Origin: Anas platyrhynchos
Taxonomy: Eukaryota > Chordata > Aves > Anseriformes > Anatidae
Direction: 5' to 3'
Assembly (NCBI RefSeq): GCF_047663525.1
Contig: NC_092600.1
Location: forward strand, 8,591,501 to 8,655,500
Length of the DNA stretch: 64,000 bases
Shown: piece after piece, positions 14,815 through 26,400 of the stretch
Position numbering within the stretch: the stretch's first letter is position 1
How the letters are laid out: the number at the start of each line of letters is the position of its first letter
Position numbers and translations under genes: made by a program
Notes under the pieces: model-generated
Told to the model about the DNA's origin: nothing
What the model saw: only the letters and a program-made list of their open reading frames with translations
Databases searched by the model: none

Positions 14815-15393
14815 TCGCTCCTTACCTCAGGCCGCCCCCACCGAGCTGGGGGTCGGACAGACGGCCAGAGGGCCGGACAGACCGACCGAGGGGGCGCCAC
14901 GAAGCCGGCGCCTCGCTCAGCCGCCGGGCCCGAGCCCAGCGCCACAAGCGGGCCCAGCGCGGCCCCCCCCCCCGCACCCGCAGCCCCCCACCCACCCACA
15001 CGGCTCGGGCCGCTCCCCGCCCGCCAGGCGCCGCCCTCGCCCCCCACTCGGGGCCGCGCACGGAGGCAGCCGGGTGCCCCCCCCACGGGAGCGCGCACAG
15101 GCGGAGGGGTGGGCAATCACCTGAAGCGGTGCTGGTGGTGGTCGTGGCCGCCGCCTCTTATTCCTCTTCTCCCCCCTCCTCCTCCTCTTCCTTTTTCTCC
15201 TTCTTCTCCTCCTGTCGGTCCCGAGGCGGGGGCTCGGCGCCTCAGAGCGGCGGCTCGGTGCCCGGTGGTGGCGGCAGAGCGGCTCCCTGAGGCACCATGG
15301 CCGCGCCGCGCCGCCTCAGGGCGCCGCCAGCGCACGGCCCCGCAGCAGGGCGGCCATGGCCCCGCTGCCTGCGCGCGCCCGACGCCCCGCGCC

Positions 15394-15403
15394 GCGCATG
15401 CGC
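15394..15403. promoter_or_regulatory. NRF1 binding site (perfect palindrome)
   Basis: GCGCATGCGC is the perfect core of the NRF1 consensus, and the flanking C and G also fit YGCGCAYGCGCR. It sits in the RNF145 CpG island, on the upstream side of both candidate exon-1 donors, as expected for a proximal promoter element. Confidence 0.75.
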
Positions 15404-16421
15404 GCGCCCCGCCTCCGCTGAGGGGAAGGGGGGGGAGCGCGGAATGGCGGCGGTCGCCCCCGCGCTGTGAGGGGGCACCGATGGGGGATGCAGAGGGAAG
15501 GGGTCAGGGCCGTGCCCTGGCCTGCTCTGCCCGCCGGGTCCCTCTCGTCCTCGGCAAGGCTCGGGGTCGGATTCCGGTGGGATGCCGAGGCTGCAGCTCC
15601 GGCTCGGAGCTCCCCGGTGTCCAGGCTGCTGCCAGCCCCAAAAATGAGTCAGAAAAAGTCACTCTGTAAAATAAGGGTAGCGTCTGGCTGGAGGTTTACA
15701 AGGGCAGATCTGCGGTTTTGATAATAGTCGGTGTTGGCCTTGTGTAACACAGCGCTCTATCAATTTAAAATATTAAAGCTGACTCAGACTGCTCCAGCGG
15801 TGTGGAATCTGTGGTCACCTTTGGTGTGATCAACCTGAAAATATCAGCTTTTTGTGCTTCTGTTGGCATTGCTCAGCAGAAGACCTGCACTAAGGGCAGC
15901 CCCTCACAGCACAGACCCCATGCCAGAGCTCTTCACAGCCTGACCTCACGACCCCCAAAACATCCCACCTTGGCTCAGCGCACACAGGTTGCACGGCCAA
16001 GCCCTAGCAGGAGCTTTTAAGTGGTAAGGAAAAGGTGAAACCCGAGAAGTAATGGTTTTGCCTTTAATACTTGAAAAAAAAAATTCAAAGCCACATTGTC
16101 TGGGACATGAGAAACTGCTGCAGTGAGGAATGAGGGAATAACGCTGAACTGGAAAATCCTGTAGCTCGCAGGGGTTGGGCTAGCCAACCTAGTAATTGCT
16201 TTTTTCCTGCCATCTCTAATGAGAACAGTAGCATTCACAGATATACATATTAAAAACGCTTAGCCTCAGCATAATGTTTTGAACTATGAGCAACAGATAC
16301 TAAAATAAAGGCTTTGGATGTCTGTCTACGCTGCTTTGCAAAATGACCCTTCCCTCAGCACCCAGGGGGTTTCCAAACACCAGAAGAAAACAACAGTTTG
16401 AACTCGCCCATGTTAGTTTCT

Positions 16422-16447
16422 GTCAACACTGTGGGTCAACACTGTGG
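16422..16447. repeat. 13-bp perfect tandem duplication
   Basis: The unit GTCAACACTGTGG occurs twice with no gap (16422-16434 and 16435-16447). It is a simple local duplication. Confidence 0.9.
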
Positions 16448-18679
16448 TAGGGCTCGGCCCGACTGCATACACCAATGGTTGCATTTGGTGTTAACACCGG
16501 ACCCTTCTCCCACATTTCTGTCAGCTCAATAATCATCAGAAAGGAGACCAACCAGCACAACTGACAGCTCTCCCAAACTGAAGCACCACCTCAGCTTACT
16601 GATACAATTTTTTACAAGCTTCAGATTTTAATGCTGTTTTTAAAATAAGCTTTATGAAACATATTTAAAGCTTTTAGTTTAAAGCAATCAGAGAATATGG
16701 GAAAGCACTGGCTTCACCAGGCTCCATCCATCCCATTGTTCTGCCTGGCTCAGCCTACTCGCTTCTTTGTCACTGTTATTCACTAATACTTGTCAGTACT
16801 ACTACACCACTTCTTATCACAAGGAGTATGAACCAGCAGCTGTCATATAAGGCATAAGAATCTCAGCTCCATTTCTATGGAGTGCTTGTATTCTCATGCC
16901 GTACATGGGAAAAAAAAAAAAAAAAAAACATGAGTCACTTCTGTTCTTTGTGGGCTTGGTTCAATGCTGACTGAAGTCAGGGGCAATGGTGTAAAACATG
17001 GAATCTGTAAATCCTACTGCCTGTTTTCAGTGCTGCTTCTGAAAAAAAAAATCAAGTAGCAGAGAGAATAACAAATTCACAGTTGTATACGGCAATAGGT
17101 TTTACTAGGAGAAGGAGTGAAAGTTTCTATTATTATTTTCGAAGCATTTATATCACGGAAGTATTGTAGCAAATCACTGAAGTTCTTACTTCAGTTTGCA
17201 AGCAGACAATAGGAACTGAATGCCATTTTTGTTCATTTCATCATCTCTCATCATTTCATTCTGAAAATGTGTTACTTCACAAAAGCACAGGTTTTCTAAT
17301 GGGCAAACCAGGTATGTGGCTTTACCACTGTCCTGTCAGGCACGTCTTAGAAAAAGTACCTCCACTTTGTTTCCTTTCTCTGCACTTTTAAAAGCCTTTT
17401 CTGCTTCTGACACTGAGTGGCTAAGAGTTCCGAATTCAATGATTGTTTCTCTCTCATTATTAGCAGAGGCATTTGAACTCCAAACTTTCAGTGATCAGTA
17501 GCTGAGGACTGAAGGGAGATACTTTGGTGACATCTCATTAAAACTTCCAAAAGACCTTCTCAGAGTTCAGACAATGAGGAAATTTGATTTGTCCATGTGG
17601 ATGGACAACTGCCAGCACCTCAAACTGCTTACAGAGAAAATCTCTCATAAGAATTCTCAAGAGCAGCCAAATACGCTGACATGGCAGGACACTGCATGCC
17701 TAAGGTGGACAATAACATGGGCAGTTTTATTTGAAGCTTCTTTTACAAGCAAGCGTTTCAAGAAATATTCACAAATATATATGTTCAAACAAAAGAACGT
17801 CTTAATAAGCAGTAGGTCAGACAAAAGTTAAATGCAAAAATTAAAATTATTTGTGAAACCTGATTTGGTGCCATGTATACACCTTAATACACCAATGGCA
17901 GACAGCCCCCAAAGTTTGTGTTCTCTTGTTGAAATCTTAGCCCGTTCACTAAATGAACAAATCAACCATATAATTCATGCAGAAACACATACCCAGACTT
18001 AAGAAATGGGAACATTACTGGGTCCACAATAGACACATAGCCAATGTATTTCTTTGTGATTTACCTAATCTTATCCCATAGCTCCATCACTGAACTCCTG
18101 CTCTTCACTATCTGCGATCCTATTTCCTAAGTCTCTTCCCTTCATATTCTCTCTTATTTTTCCTATCATTCTCACAGCTTTTCAGAGCTCTTTCGAGCAA
18201 TTCAGCTAGTTCCAGTTTCTCAACTTCATATTTATTTTCACTCTCTTCAGGAAACCACTTCTGCAGTATCTCTGATAATTACGTATCTCATATAATTACA
18301 TATATTTTTACCACTTCCTTAACTCTGAAGAGTGCTGACTCCCAACAAATAAACAGCTGCTGCAATTTACAACTTACCTAAGGGAAAGCCATACCAATCT
18401 CTGTATTGAGGAGCTAGAGAGCTGGGTGGTGATGTAAGGAAAGTGATGAATCACATTTTGTTCAGTGAACAAAAGAATCACAGTTCTCTCCCAAGATCCC
18501 TTGCCAGTGGGGCATAATCTAGAATACAAAGAATTGAAGTAAATAAAATAAAAATAATTGGGCTGAACAGTGGCAGAAGAATAACAGTCACATTCAGAAA
18601 ATGGAGCATCGTATGGTACACTAGTACAAACCTCTAGTATTTATAGCATCTCGCAGTGCCAACATTAATTAAATAATAT

Positions 18680-18960
18680 GGAAAAACCTCCTGTGAGGAA
18701 GCTATGTAAATGTTATTCTAACCTCAACTTTACTGATAAAGCAGCCGAGACAGAGACTCACTGTATTAGTGATAACTTGAAAATGTGTTTCATTTCAAAC
18801 TGGAGACGTTGTCGTGTCTCCAGCTGAGCTGCCAGCTACTAAAGCACATCACATTATTGAACACTGGAAATTCAGCTCTCAGTGTTTTGCCCGGAGTCAC
18901 ACAGTGACTCAGAATCAGAGCTTGCATTCAAATACTGTGCGTCCTAGGGCACAGTGATGG
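18680..18960 (-). mobile_element. Degraded MIR/CORE-SINE, interrupted
   Basis: Two segments match the reverse complement of an MIR-type SINE in the right order. The stretch near 18,690-18,755 resembles the segment that reads 'lower-count, fully-paid ... tttacagatgaggaaactgaggc'. The stretch near 18,890-18,955 resembles 'cttgcccaaggtcacacag' plus the downstream part of the core. Between them lies about 110 bp of unrelated sequence. The assignment is by remembered consensus only. The copy is old and has no coding capacity. Confidence 0.5.
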
Positions 18961-20860
18961 CAGTGTCCAGAAAACCACGCTTTCTGTTACATATAAGTGG
19001 TCAGGAACAGCACAGAAGGCTCATGCACAAAAATATATTGGGCTGGAACCACTTGGACTGTATAGACTTTAAGAGCTTGACCTTCTCAGAAATCATTGCT
19101 TTCACCACTGCTTAGTACAAATTACACAACAGAGAAAAGAGACAGGGAAAAAGTAATAAATCAGAAGACGCTATAGGAAACAGTAAAAAATGCTGAAAGG
19201 GGAAGCCAAACAGCCTAAAACAGATGAAGAGAAAAACAAACAGGTACCAAGCTGTGTTAAGGTTTCCTCTGTTCCAAGGGGAGAATATGGGTTCCCTTCT
19301 AGATTTTTTCGTAATGTGACTTTTCCTTCCTCCTTTCTCTGCTGGAATATACCACAGTGTAAACCCAGAGTACCACCGCAAAACAAGCTTCTCAGTACAA
19401 AGAAAAGATTCTGCTGTTTGAGCTCCGAATTGTAATTACATGGTCTTAGTCAAATTACTTTAACACTTTGCACTTATTAACGTTAGGATTGAGCACCACC
19501 ATGCGTTTTCACAGCTGAGTTAAAGGACATATTTATCTGTGTCACATGAATGCTGTCAGAATCAAAGTATTTCTCTGCAGCAACTAGCACAAAGAAGTCC
19601 TAGTCATGGCTCAGGCATCAGGTTACTAAAATATCAGCATCACACCAGAAATAAAATACCATACGTGCTTTTTTTTTTTCTTTTTTTTTTTTAAATATTA
19701 CTCAAACTGTAGAAAAACAAAACACACAAAAAAACGCTACTGCCTCCTTTCCACAAGACAGTTTTCTCAAAGCCAACCAGAAAATTATTCAAGGATATTA
19801 AAAAGATTAGAAATGGAGAGGTGATCACACTATGTATCATTTTCGGAGCCTGAATTTTTAAAATAGGCCTGGAGGGTGCATAGTTTTATGACAGGGCGTG
19901 ACTTTAATTACTCCTTGCAGCTTTGGAAGCTTTCCAGCGCTACTGTACTGTGCTGCCTCAGTGCGGAGGACAACCGTGTGTCATAAAAGGAAGAAGAAAA
20001 CCCTTCGTGACTGGGATACATACATACTAATTGGTTTTACATGCATTGTGCAGTCAGATGCTAAACCTGACATGAGCAGTCACTACAGTAATCTCCCATT
20101 TGTACTGTTCTTTTGGAAACCAAGTACTTTTATGCTAAAACCTGAATATAGAACACAACTAAAAGTATGTATCCAGGCAGGAAATACATAAAACTCATAC
20201 CTAGTCAAGGAAAAAAAAAAAGGACTGCAGTAAAACAGGCTTCTACAGTTTTTGTTTCTACGGCACATTGCTGAGGTTTGCCAGGCTAAGAGCAGCTCCT
20301 CAGGATCCATCAGCCCCCAAATATCCCGTACGTGCTGCACAGCGGCTCTCCTCTTCTGGTCCCCAAACATAAAAGAGAGCAGGATTTTGAGAGGTCTCTG
20401 CAGGGCGAGGCCTGAGATGAGAAGACTGCAAATTTCATTTACACCTCCCCTCTTAATTCAATTCTCCCCTGCAGCCAACAGAACCGCAGTCTGTATAATC
20501 TGCACACGGTTACACACACGTAAGGACCAGGCCGTACCGCTGGTGAGCTTTATTTCTAATTTATTTCTAATTCCGCAGAGCAGCACACCTCGCTGCCCCG
20601 TACAAAACGCGTCGCTTCCCCTGCTCCAGCCTCACAGCACCGGGCGGCTGCAGCCGGAGCCGGTTCCCGAGAACCCTCCAGTCACGGGAACAAAAACCTA
20701 AAAGCCAAAACGCCAATAAAAATAACAAAAAAGCCGCTTTTCCCTTCGGAAAGCGCCAGGAGCAGCTCCCTCCCGCGCACCGCCTCCCGCCCCCCGTCGC
20801 CCTGGCGACGCCGCCGCCCGCCCGCAGCGCGGGAACGCGGCTCCCATCCGGGCGGCCCCG

Positions 20861-20889
20861 CTTCCGGCGGGCTCCGCTTCCGCTTCCGG
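20861..20889 (+). promoter_or_regulatory. Paired ETS/GABP-type sites
   Basis: Two CTTCCGG heptamers begin 22 bp apart, at 20861 and 20883, about 40-65 bp upstream of the presumed exon-1 donor. Paired ETS sites of this kind are typical of TATA-less housekeeping promoters and probably set the UBLCP1 start. Confidence 0.6.
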
Positions 20890-20977
20890 TGCGGCGGATC
20901 CCGGGCCGGCGCCGGTCCCGTTGCTAGGGTGAGGGCCCGCAGCGCGCTGCCGCGGGTGAGGGGGGGCGGCGTCACCA

Positions 20978-21012
20978 TCGCGATCATCGCGATAGCCGCT
21001 GTCGCGATAGCC
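20978..21012. repeat. Triplicated TCGCGA palindrome
   Basis: TCGCGA occurs at 20978-20983, 20987-20992 and 21002-21007. The last two copies sit inside a 9-bp direct repeat, GCGATAGCC, at 20989-20997 and 21004-21012. The cluster lies just past the UBLCP1 exon-1 donor, at the start of intron 1. Confidence 0.85.
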
Positions 21013-23293
21013 GGGGCACTTGGGGAGCCGGCGGGGACCGGAGCGACCCGCGCCGGTCGTTGGGGGTCGCGGGCGGGCGCTGCGGGGGGGGGCTCGGCTG
21101 GGCCCCGCTGCGGCCCGGGGCTGGCAGCGCCCTGGGGGCGGCCCTGCCCCGCCGGCCCCGCTCCTCCTGCAGCCGCCGCGCAGCCCCGGGGGTGCCGCGG
21201 TGCCCGCTGCGCAGGGGGGCGCTCCCCGCGGGATTTGTTTTTATGTGGTCGCGGTCTCTGTTGCGTGGTGGAATAAGTAGAAGCGGAAAGATGGGGACGG
21301 CTCTGCTGAATCTGCCAGGAGGGGTGTCACGAGGCGCTGTCACTGCAGCGTTAAGGCGTCCTCGACCCGGTGCCTTGCCGGGATGCAGGCGCTCGGTGGG
21401 CCGAGGGGCTTAGAAAGGCTCTGACAATGTCACACAACGGCAAAACCCGAGCAAACTTAACCCGAGGATGTTCCAATTTCCTGTCCAGTCCTGGTGGTGG
21501 AAACTTTGAAAATCCCTGCGACTCTCTCATTGCTCCTAATGTCATTTTTTTTTTATATAACCCTTGATTCTGGGGTTCATAATCGGTCCCATCGGTGTTC
21601 AGGCATTGAATAAAGGTGTTTCTGCGTGCTGTTTCTAACAGCGCCCATCTTGACAGGACTGCAATTCCGTGAGGACTGACAGCAGATCAAGTGGTCGGCC
21701 TCACGGGGTGAGCTGTTCAGTCCAGCACTGGACAGAGACTTGAGAAGTTTCCTCGCAGTTCTTTCCCTGTGCATTTTCTTGCAGAATCAGTTTAGGTGCG
21801 TGGTGCAGATGAGAAAGCAGACAATAAACTTCTTTCTAAGGCTAGAAAACTTAGCCTGAAATTTATGGACAGAGGTCATTTATGACAGTGAGCTTATGTA
21901 TCAACATTGCTGCTATGCCGCCTTAACCTCAGTTGGCTCTCTTAGTGCTTGTAAAACCCACTTTTCACAGAATAATGCTGTTGCACTGGATAGTACTATC
22001 CCCTGTTTGATTTGGGAATATTTGAAAAAAATAGATTTACATTGTCATACGATAGGAGTCTTCCTCTTCAATTTGTTTTCATGGATCTTACAGGAAATAG
22101 CAAGGAGGTAGGGCTTTCAGTGTCCTCAGCAAACAGGTCGTGTCTACTCCTCTCTTACCTGCTGTAAGCTTGGTGCATATACTAAAGAATACAGTATAAA
22201 TGGGAAGTATTTTGGCTGAGAGCAGGTAACTGCATAGAACATGATGTTTGAGGAGAAGAGGAGGCAGATTTTAGTTTGACATCTTTCAGAATTGCTAGAC
22301 TTGTACTTCTTGAAGGTGGACAGGCTCCCTTTTTTTTTCATAGATCTTTCTCTACTTTTCAGGCATCAATCTTTTAAGGACATTCTTGCTTTTACTGGTG
22401 CAGATGCCTTCTGTGCATCTCCTGACAATATGAAACAGCTTTCAAATGCCTTTCTCTGTCTTTGATTTTGTTTCCAAATTTTAACAGAAAAAAACACGTT
22501 CTCTCTTCCACCTAAAGCTAAAAATCTTGTTTCTCTGCTGTGTTTAATCTAGGATTAAACTGTTGAATATAATTCACATAAATGATTGTGTAAATTAAAG
22601 ATAGTGTAATTATGGTTACTTTTTCAGCACTGCAATGAAAGTGCCGTTCTTACAGAGTAATTGCATTGTGTAGGTGTTGTGTTTTGGCTTTGTTTTCAAA
22701 CTCCTGCTTTGATATTGCTACAGTGAGACGTGACCTGGGGTGTGTATTACTGCAGGTATTGCACAGGTCTCAGTGAAAGCAAGCAGAGAAAGCCAATGCT
22801 TAAAATAAGCTGCTGGTTCAGACCTATTTTTATATATTTTAGGTCTTTCAGACTTGTGGTTTAGTAACTACGTATGTAAAGTTATCCATGACTGGTTTGA
22901 TTGCGTAATTATTGCAGAGGACGTTTCTGAGATTTGAAATGACTTCTCTGATGCTGCAGTACTCTGCTTGGGTACCGGTTGTGCAGCGAACAAGCTGTAC
23001 CTGTGCAGAACATGCAGCAAGCAAGCATACGCTGGATCAAACAGGGAATGTGACATTGCTAAGTACATTGAAGCAGAACTCAGAGCCCCAGTTTAAGGGA
23101 TGTTCTTTCTGCCTTATCTCCAACATTTTATCAACATGTTTGTTATCTGTGCATGCAAAACAAACAGCTTTTTGGTATACAGTATAATAAAAATGTAAAA
23201 ATACTATATCGCTTGTCTTAAAAAAAAAAAAAAGGCAATTCTATTTCTTCCTTACGTGATCATCGCATTTTCCTCATCCAGCAGATTTTTCAG

Positions 23294-23475
23294 GAGCTAA
23301 TACTGAACATATGCTTCAAGGATGTCTCTCTCTCTTATAATAAAATGGGGTGGACAGGAGTATACGATAACCTCGTTATCGGAAGAGGACACAGTGTTGG
23401 ATCTGAAGCAATCTCTTAAAGGCCTTACTGGAGTGTTACCAGAGCGGCAAAAACTTCTTGGACTTAAAATGAAGG
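23294..23475 (+). CDS. UBLCP1: UBLCP1 start-codon exon (ubiquitin-like domain, first half)
   Basis: The acceptor TTTTTCAG ends at 23,293. A 28-nt leader precedes ATG at 23,322, and the frame runs 51 codons plus one base to a GTAACT donor. It encodes the first beta strands of the ubiquitin-like fold, including [12 protein letters not shown] and the [14 protein letters not shown] segment. The second half of the fold comes from 23882-23973, which holds [20 protein letters not shown]. Confidence 0.95.
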
Positions 23476-26400
23476 GTAACTATTCTTATCTATTGTTTAT
23501 TGTGGACGTGTGTGAGATGTTTAAGGAAATACATCCTTTTAAGTTATTCAGGATGTGTATACAAAAAGAGCATCTACCTCCCAGATCTAGCTTTCAAAGG
23601 AGCACACACAATATCTTGTGATATATAAAATTTCAGTGTTTATTATTGATACATCTGTACAGTCATTTTTTAATGACTGATGTGGAAGTGCAGCAAATGT
23701 ACCTTAAAAATTAAATTGCTGTTCGCCTGACAAGCAATGTGTTCTTGCATGGAGGATGATGATGCAGCTTGGAGAATTCTGGTGTTTCATGGGTAGCTTG
23801 TTTCAATTAAGCATGACATGTATTGACAGTTTGCTAAAATCTTTCTACCCAATTTAGAAATGAATTCTGTTTACATTATAGGAAAACCTGCAGATGATGA
23901 TGTTAAGCTTGGAGCTCTCAAGCTGAAACCAAATACTAAAATCATGATGATGGGCACTCGTGAAGAGAGTCTGGTAAATAATTTACTCATTAGCTTAAAA
24001 TGAGAAAAATGTTCATCTCCTCATTATGATTTTGAATTTTCCAGTAATCATTCAAAAAATAGTACAATAGATTTCAGCTGTTTTTCTGCAGAATGCGGAT
24101 AGCAGCATAGTCATGAAAATCTGTATTGTTGTGGACTTCAGATACAAAACTACTACTATGATATTCTCACTGACTTCTGAAATCTTAATTGGTATATTTT
24201 AGTAACTAGTAAAATGATTTTTTTTTTTGTCTGCAACGTGCAATAACAATCTTGATATCCCTTGGTTTTACAGTGATCCTAGTTATCTTTGTTATTATTC
24301 GTCTAGGAAGATGTTCTTGGGCCACCTCCTGATAATGACGATGTTGTCAATGACTTTGATATTGAAGAGGAAGTTGTGGAAGTGGAAAACAGGTTAGGAG
24401 TTTTAGCTATTAAAAAACACTCCTGTTACCAACTGAACAATATGCATTTTAATTAACTGTAACTTTTTGCACTGTTATATTAGGGAAGAAAATCTACTAA
24501 AAATTTCTCGCAGAGTTAAAGAATACAAAGTGGAAATTCTGAATCCTCCCAGGGAAGGAAAAAAGCTGCTGGTGCTAGATGTTGATTATACACTATTTGG
24601 TGAGATTTTATGCAACTTGTGGGTTTTAAGAGGGCTGTTCATTTGCCAGTTCACATTTACTGATTTTTGCTTTATGAAGCCATTTCCGTAACTTTGGCCT
24701 GCATTGTATTGTATAGCTTCAGCTTCATAACAGTTTTGGGGTCCTCTGCTCATATCGTAAAAAGAATCAGGCTTTTTAAATGTTGTATAACGTTGATTTT
24801 AGTGTAACAACTATTTACTTTCTCTAAGATGATGCAAAAATAGGTTATGTGGATAAAATTCTAAACTCTCTTGGCCAGCTTGTGTGTTAGATATCATGGC
24901 GTCAGGACAAGCTACTGCTGTAAATTAATTGTCTTTCTGTACATGATTGATTCCTTTTTTGGGGTGGGAGAATAGCTTCTAATTGTATTTCCAGGTTGTT
25001 AAACATGTACAAAGCCACGTTTTACCTGAAAATTCTGTCTAACTGGTTTTCTTAGCCAGAATTTCCCTTCTGACTTCATTTTCTGGGATCTGGGTGTGTC
25101 ATGGCAGTTTGACTATAACCAGTAAATAATAACTTGCCTTTTTCCTTACTTTTTTGTAAGTTTCATTTATGATCCAAAATGAGAATTCAACCTTTTACTC
25201 AACATTTTTATTTACACATCTCCTGCTAGAAGAATCTGACGGCAGTTTTCTAATTGGAACAGGCAATGTTTGCACATTTGAAAAAGATTTGATACACATT
25301 CACAAGATTAACTGGACATAGTTTACAAAAATCTCTGTTCAGTATCTGGGCACTTAGAAATTTGCTGAAGTGCATAGATGAACTATATGTCCAGACTCTT
25401 CAAAGATATTCAGACCCTCAGCTCTCATATATTAAGCAAGCTCTCAAATACCTGAAGATCAACAAATAAATATCCCTTCTACTTTTCTCACCTTTAATGT
25501 GGGAATAGTAGTTTGCTGTGAATTCATTCATGGTTTCAAATCACCCCGGTGCTTCCCTTAAGAAATGTTTCAGGTCTCTGGGTAGGTAGGAAAGTCATAA
25601 TTAACATCCTAAATTGAATAATGAATTGCTTCTCTCTCATTCTTTTTAGACCACAGGTCATGTGCTGAAACTGGAGTAGAACTTATGAGGCCATACCTTC
25701 ATGAATTCCTGACATCTGCATATGAGGATTATGATATTGTTATTTGGTGTAAGTTTTTAAAATCTCAGTACCTAAGACTTCATTGTAAATTGTCATTTAG
25801 AGCAGAAACTCCAATTGTGAGGTTATATTGAATTTTAGTGTGAATCAAGATCTAAAACAATACATGAACATTAACCTGTAATATATTCACTGAGAACGTT
25901 CACACAGCTATCAGAGCTATTTTACAAAAACAGTAATTCTTAGGTGAGGAAAACCACCACATAGTGTTCTTGTGAATGGATCTAATCACAATATAAAGCT
26001 CAACATTGCTTTACTGAATGTTACTTTGTATAAGCAAGCAAGTGCTTGAAAGAACACAATTGTAAAATAGACATTCAAATACTGCTTGGTAGCTATCTTT
26101 ACAAATAACTTCAGCCCAGACAATAAGTAGTAAACTGCCATAGCAATAGAAAACTGGAAATAAACCAACCTCTCCTGTGCACAGGGATGGTTGATCATTT
26201 GCTTTAGCACAGTTTCTTTTCCTTTCAACAGCTGGAGCCAATACAGGCTTTAAACCATATTCAAATTGTATTAAAATTTGATTTTCATAGTCTGAAACAT
26301 TATTTACACAATCTTAGATCAGTGGGCAGCGTTGACACTTTGTCCTTTCCATGCCTTATGCGTTATCATTACTTCCAGGAGCAAATCCTGTGAAGGCAAC

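Larger units (their letters stand above)
7392..14825 (-). other. RNF145: RNF145 intron 1
   Basis: This region lies between the CpG-island promoter/first exon near 15 kb and the first coding exon. It contains A and T homopolymers (for example A15 followed by T8 around 8107-8130), an (AT)n stretch near 11,134-11,150 and no open frame with recognisable similarity. I see no conserved-looking exon or RNA gene. If the more upstream donor at 15,121 is used, the intron extends to that point. Confidence 0.7.
14700..15640 (-). promoter_or_regulatory. RNF145: RNF145 CpG-island promoter and non-coding exon 1
   Basis: About 0.9 kb of very GC- and CpG-rich sequence lies upstream of the RNF145 coding exon on the minus strand. 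It is TATA-less in appearance and carries an NRF1 palindrome and a YY1-like AATGGCGGC at 15443-15451. Two good minus-strand donors are visible: CAG followed by GTGATT (exon end 15,121) and GAG followed by GTAAGG (exon end 14,826). Exon 1 is therefore non-coding and may have alternative 3' ends. Long open frames on both strands here are a by-product of GC-rich, stop-poor sequence. The transcription start is inferred to lie between roughly 15.15 and 15.4 kb. Confidence 0.8.
15641..20559. other. Intergenic spacer between RNF145 and UBLCP1
   Basis: About 5 kb separate the two divergent CpG islands. I see a 13-bp perfect tandem duplication at 16422-16447, several A/T homopolymers and one degraded MIR-like SINE (below). 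No open frame has family similarity. Confidence 0.65.
20560..21410 (+). promoter_or_regulatory. UBLCP1: UBLCP1 CpG-island promoter and non-coding exon 1
   Basis: This GC-rich, CpG-dense block precedes UBLCP1. It holds a CCAAT box (20713-20717) and two ETS/GABP-type CTTCCGG sites at 20861-20867 and 20883-20889. A strong donor (exon end 20,928, then GTGAGG) follows, which fits a short untranslated first exon starting around 20.88-20.90 kb. No TATA box is seen. Splicing to the coding exon at 23,294 would give a 2.4-kb intron 1. A second donor-like GTGAG lies just downstream near 20,956. Confidence 0.8.

Noticed and set aside
14722-15669. Plus-strand open frame of 315 codons, rich in Pro, Ala, Arg and Gly
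   Set aside because: It spans the RNF145 CpG island, overlaps equally long minus-strand frames, has no domain and is explained by GC-rich sequence with few stop codons.
20929-21413. Several overlapping open frames of 80-120 codons in the second CpG island
   Set aside because: Same composition effect in the UBLCP1 promoter; no similarity and no consistent frame.
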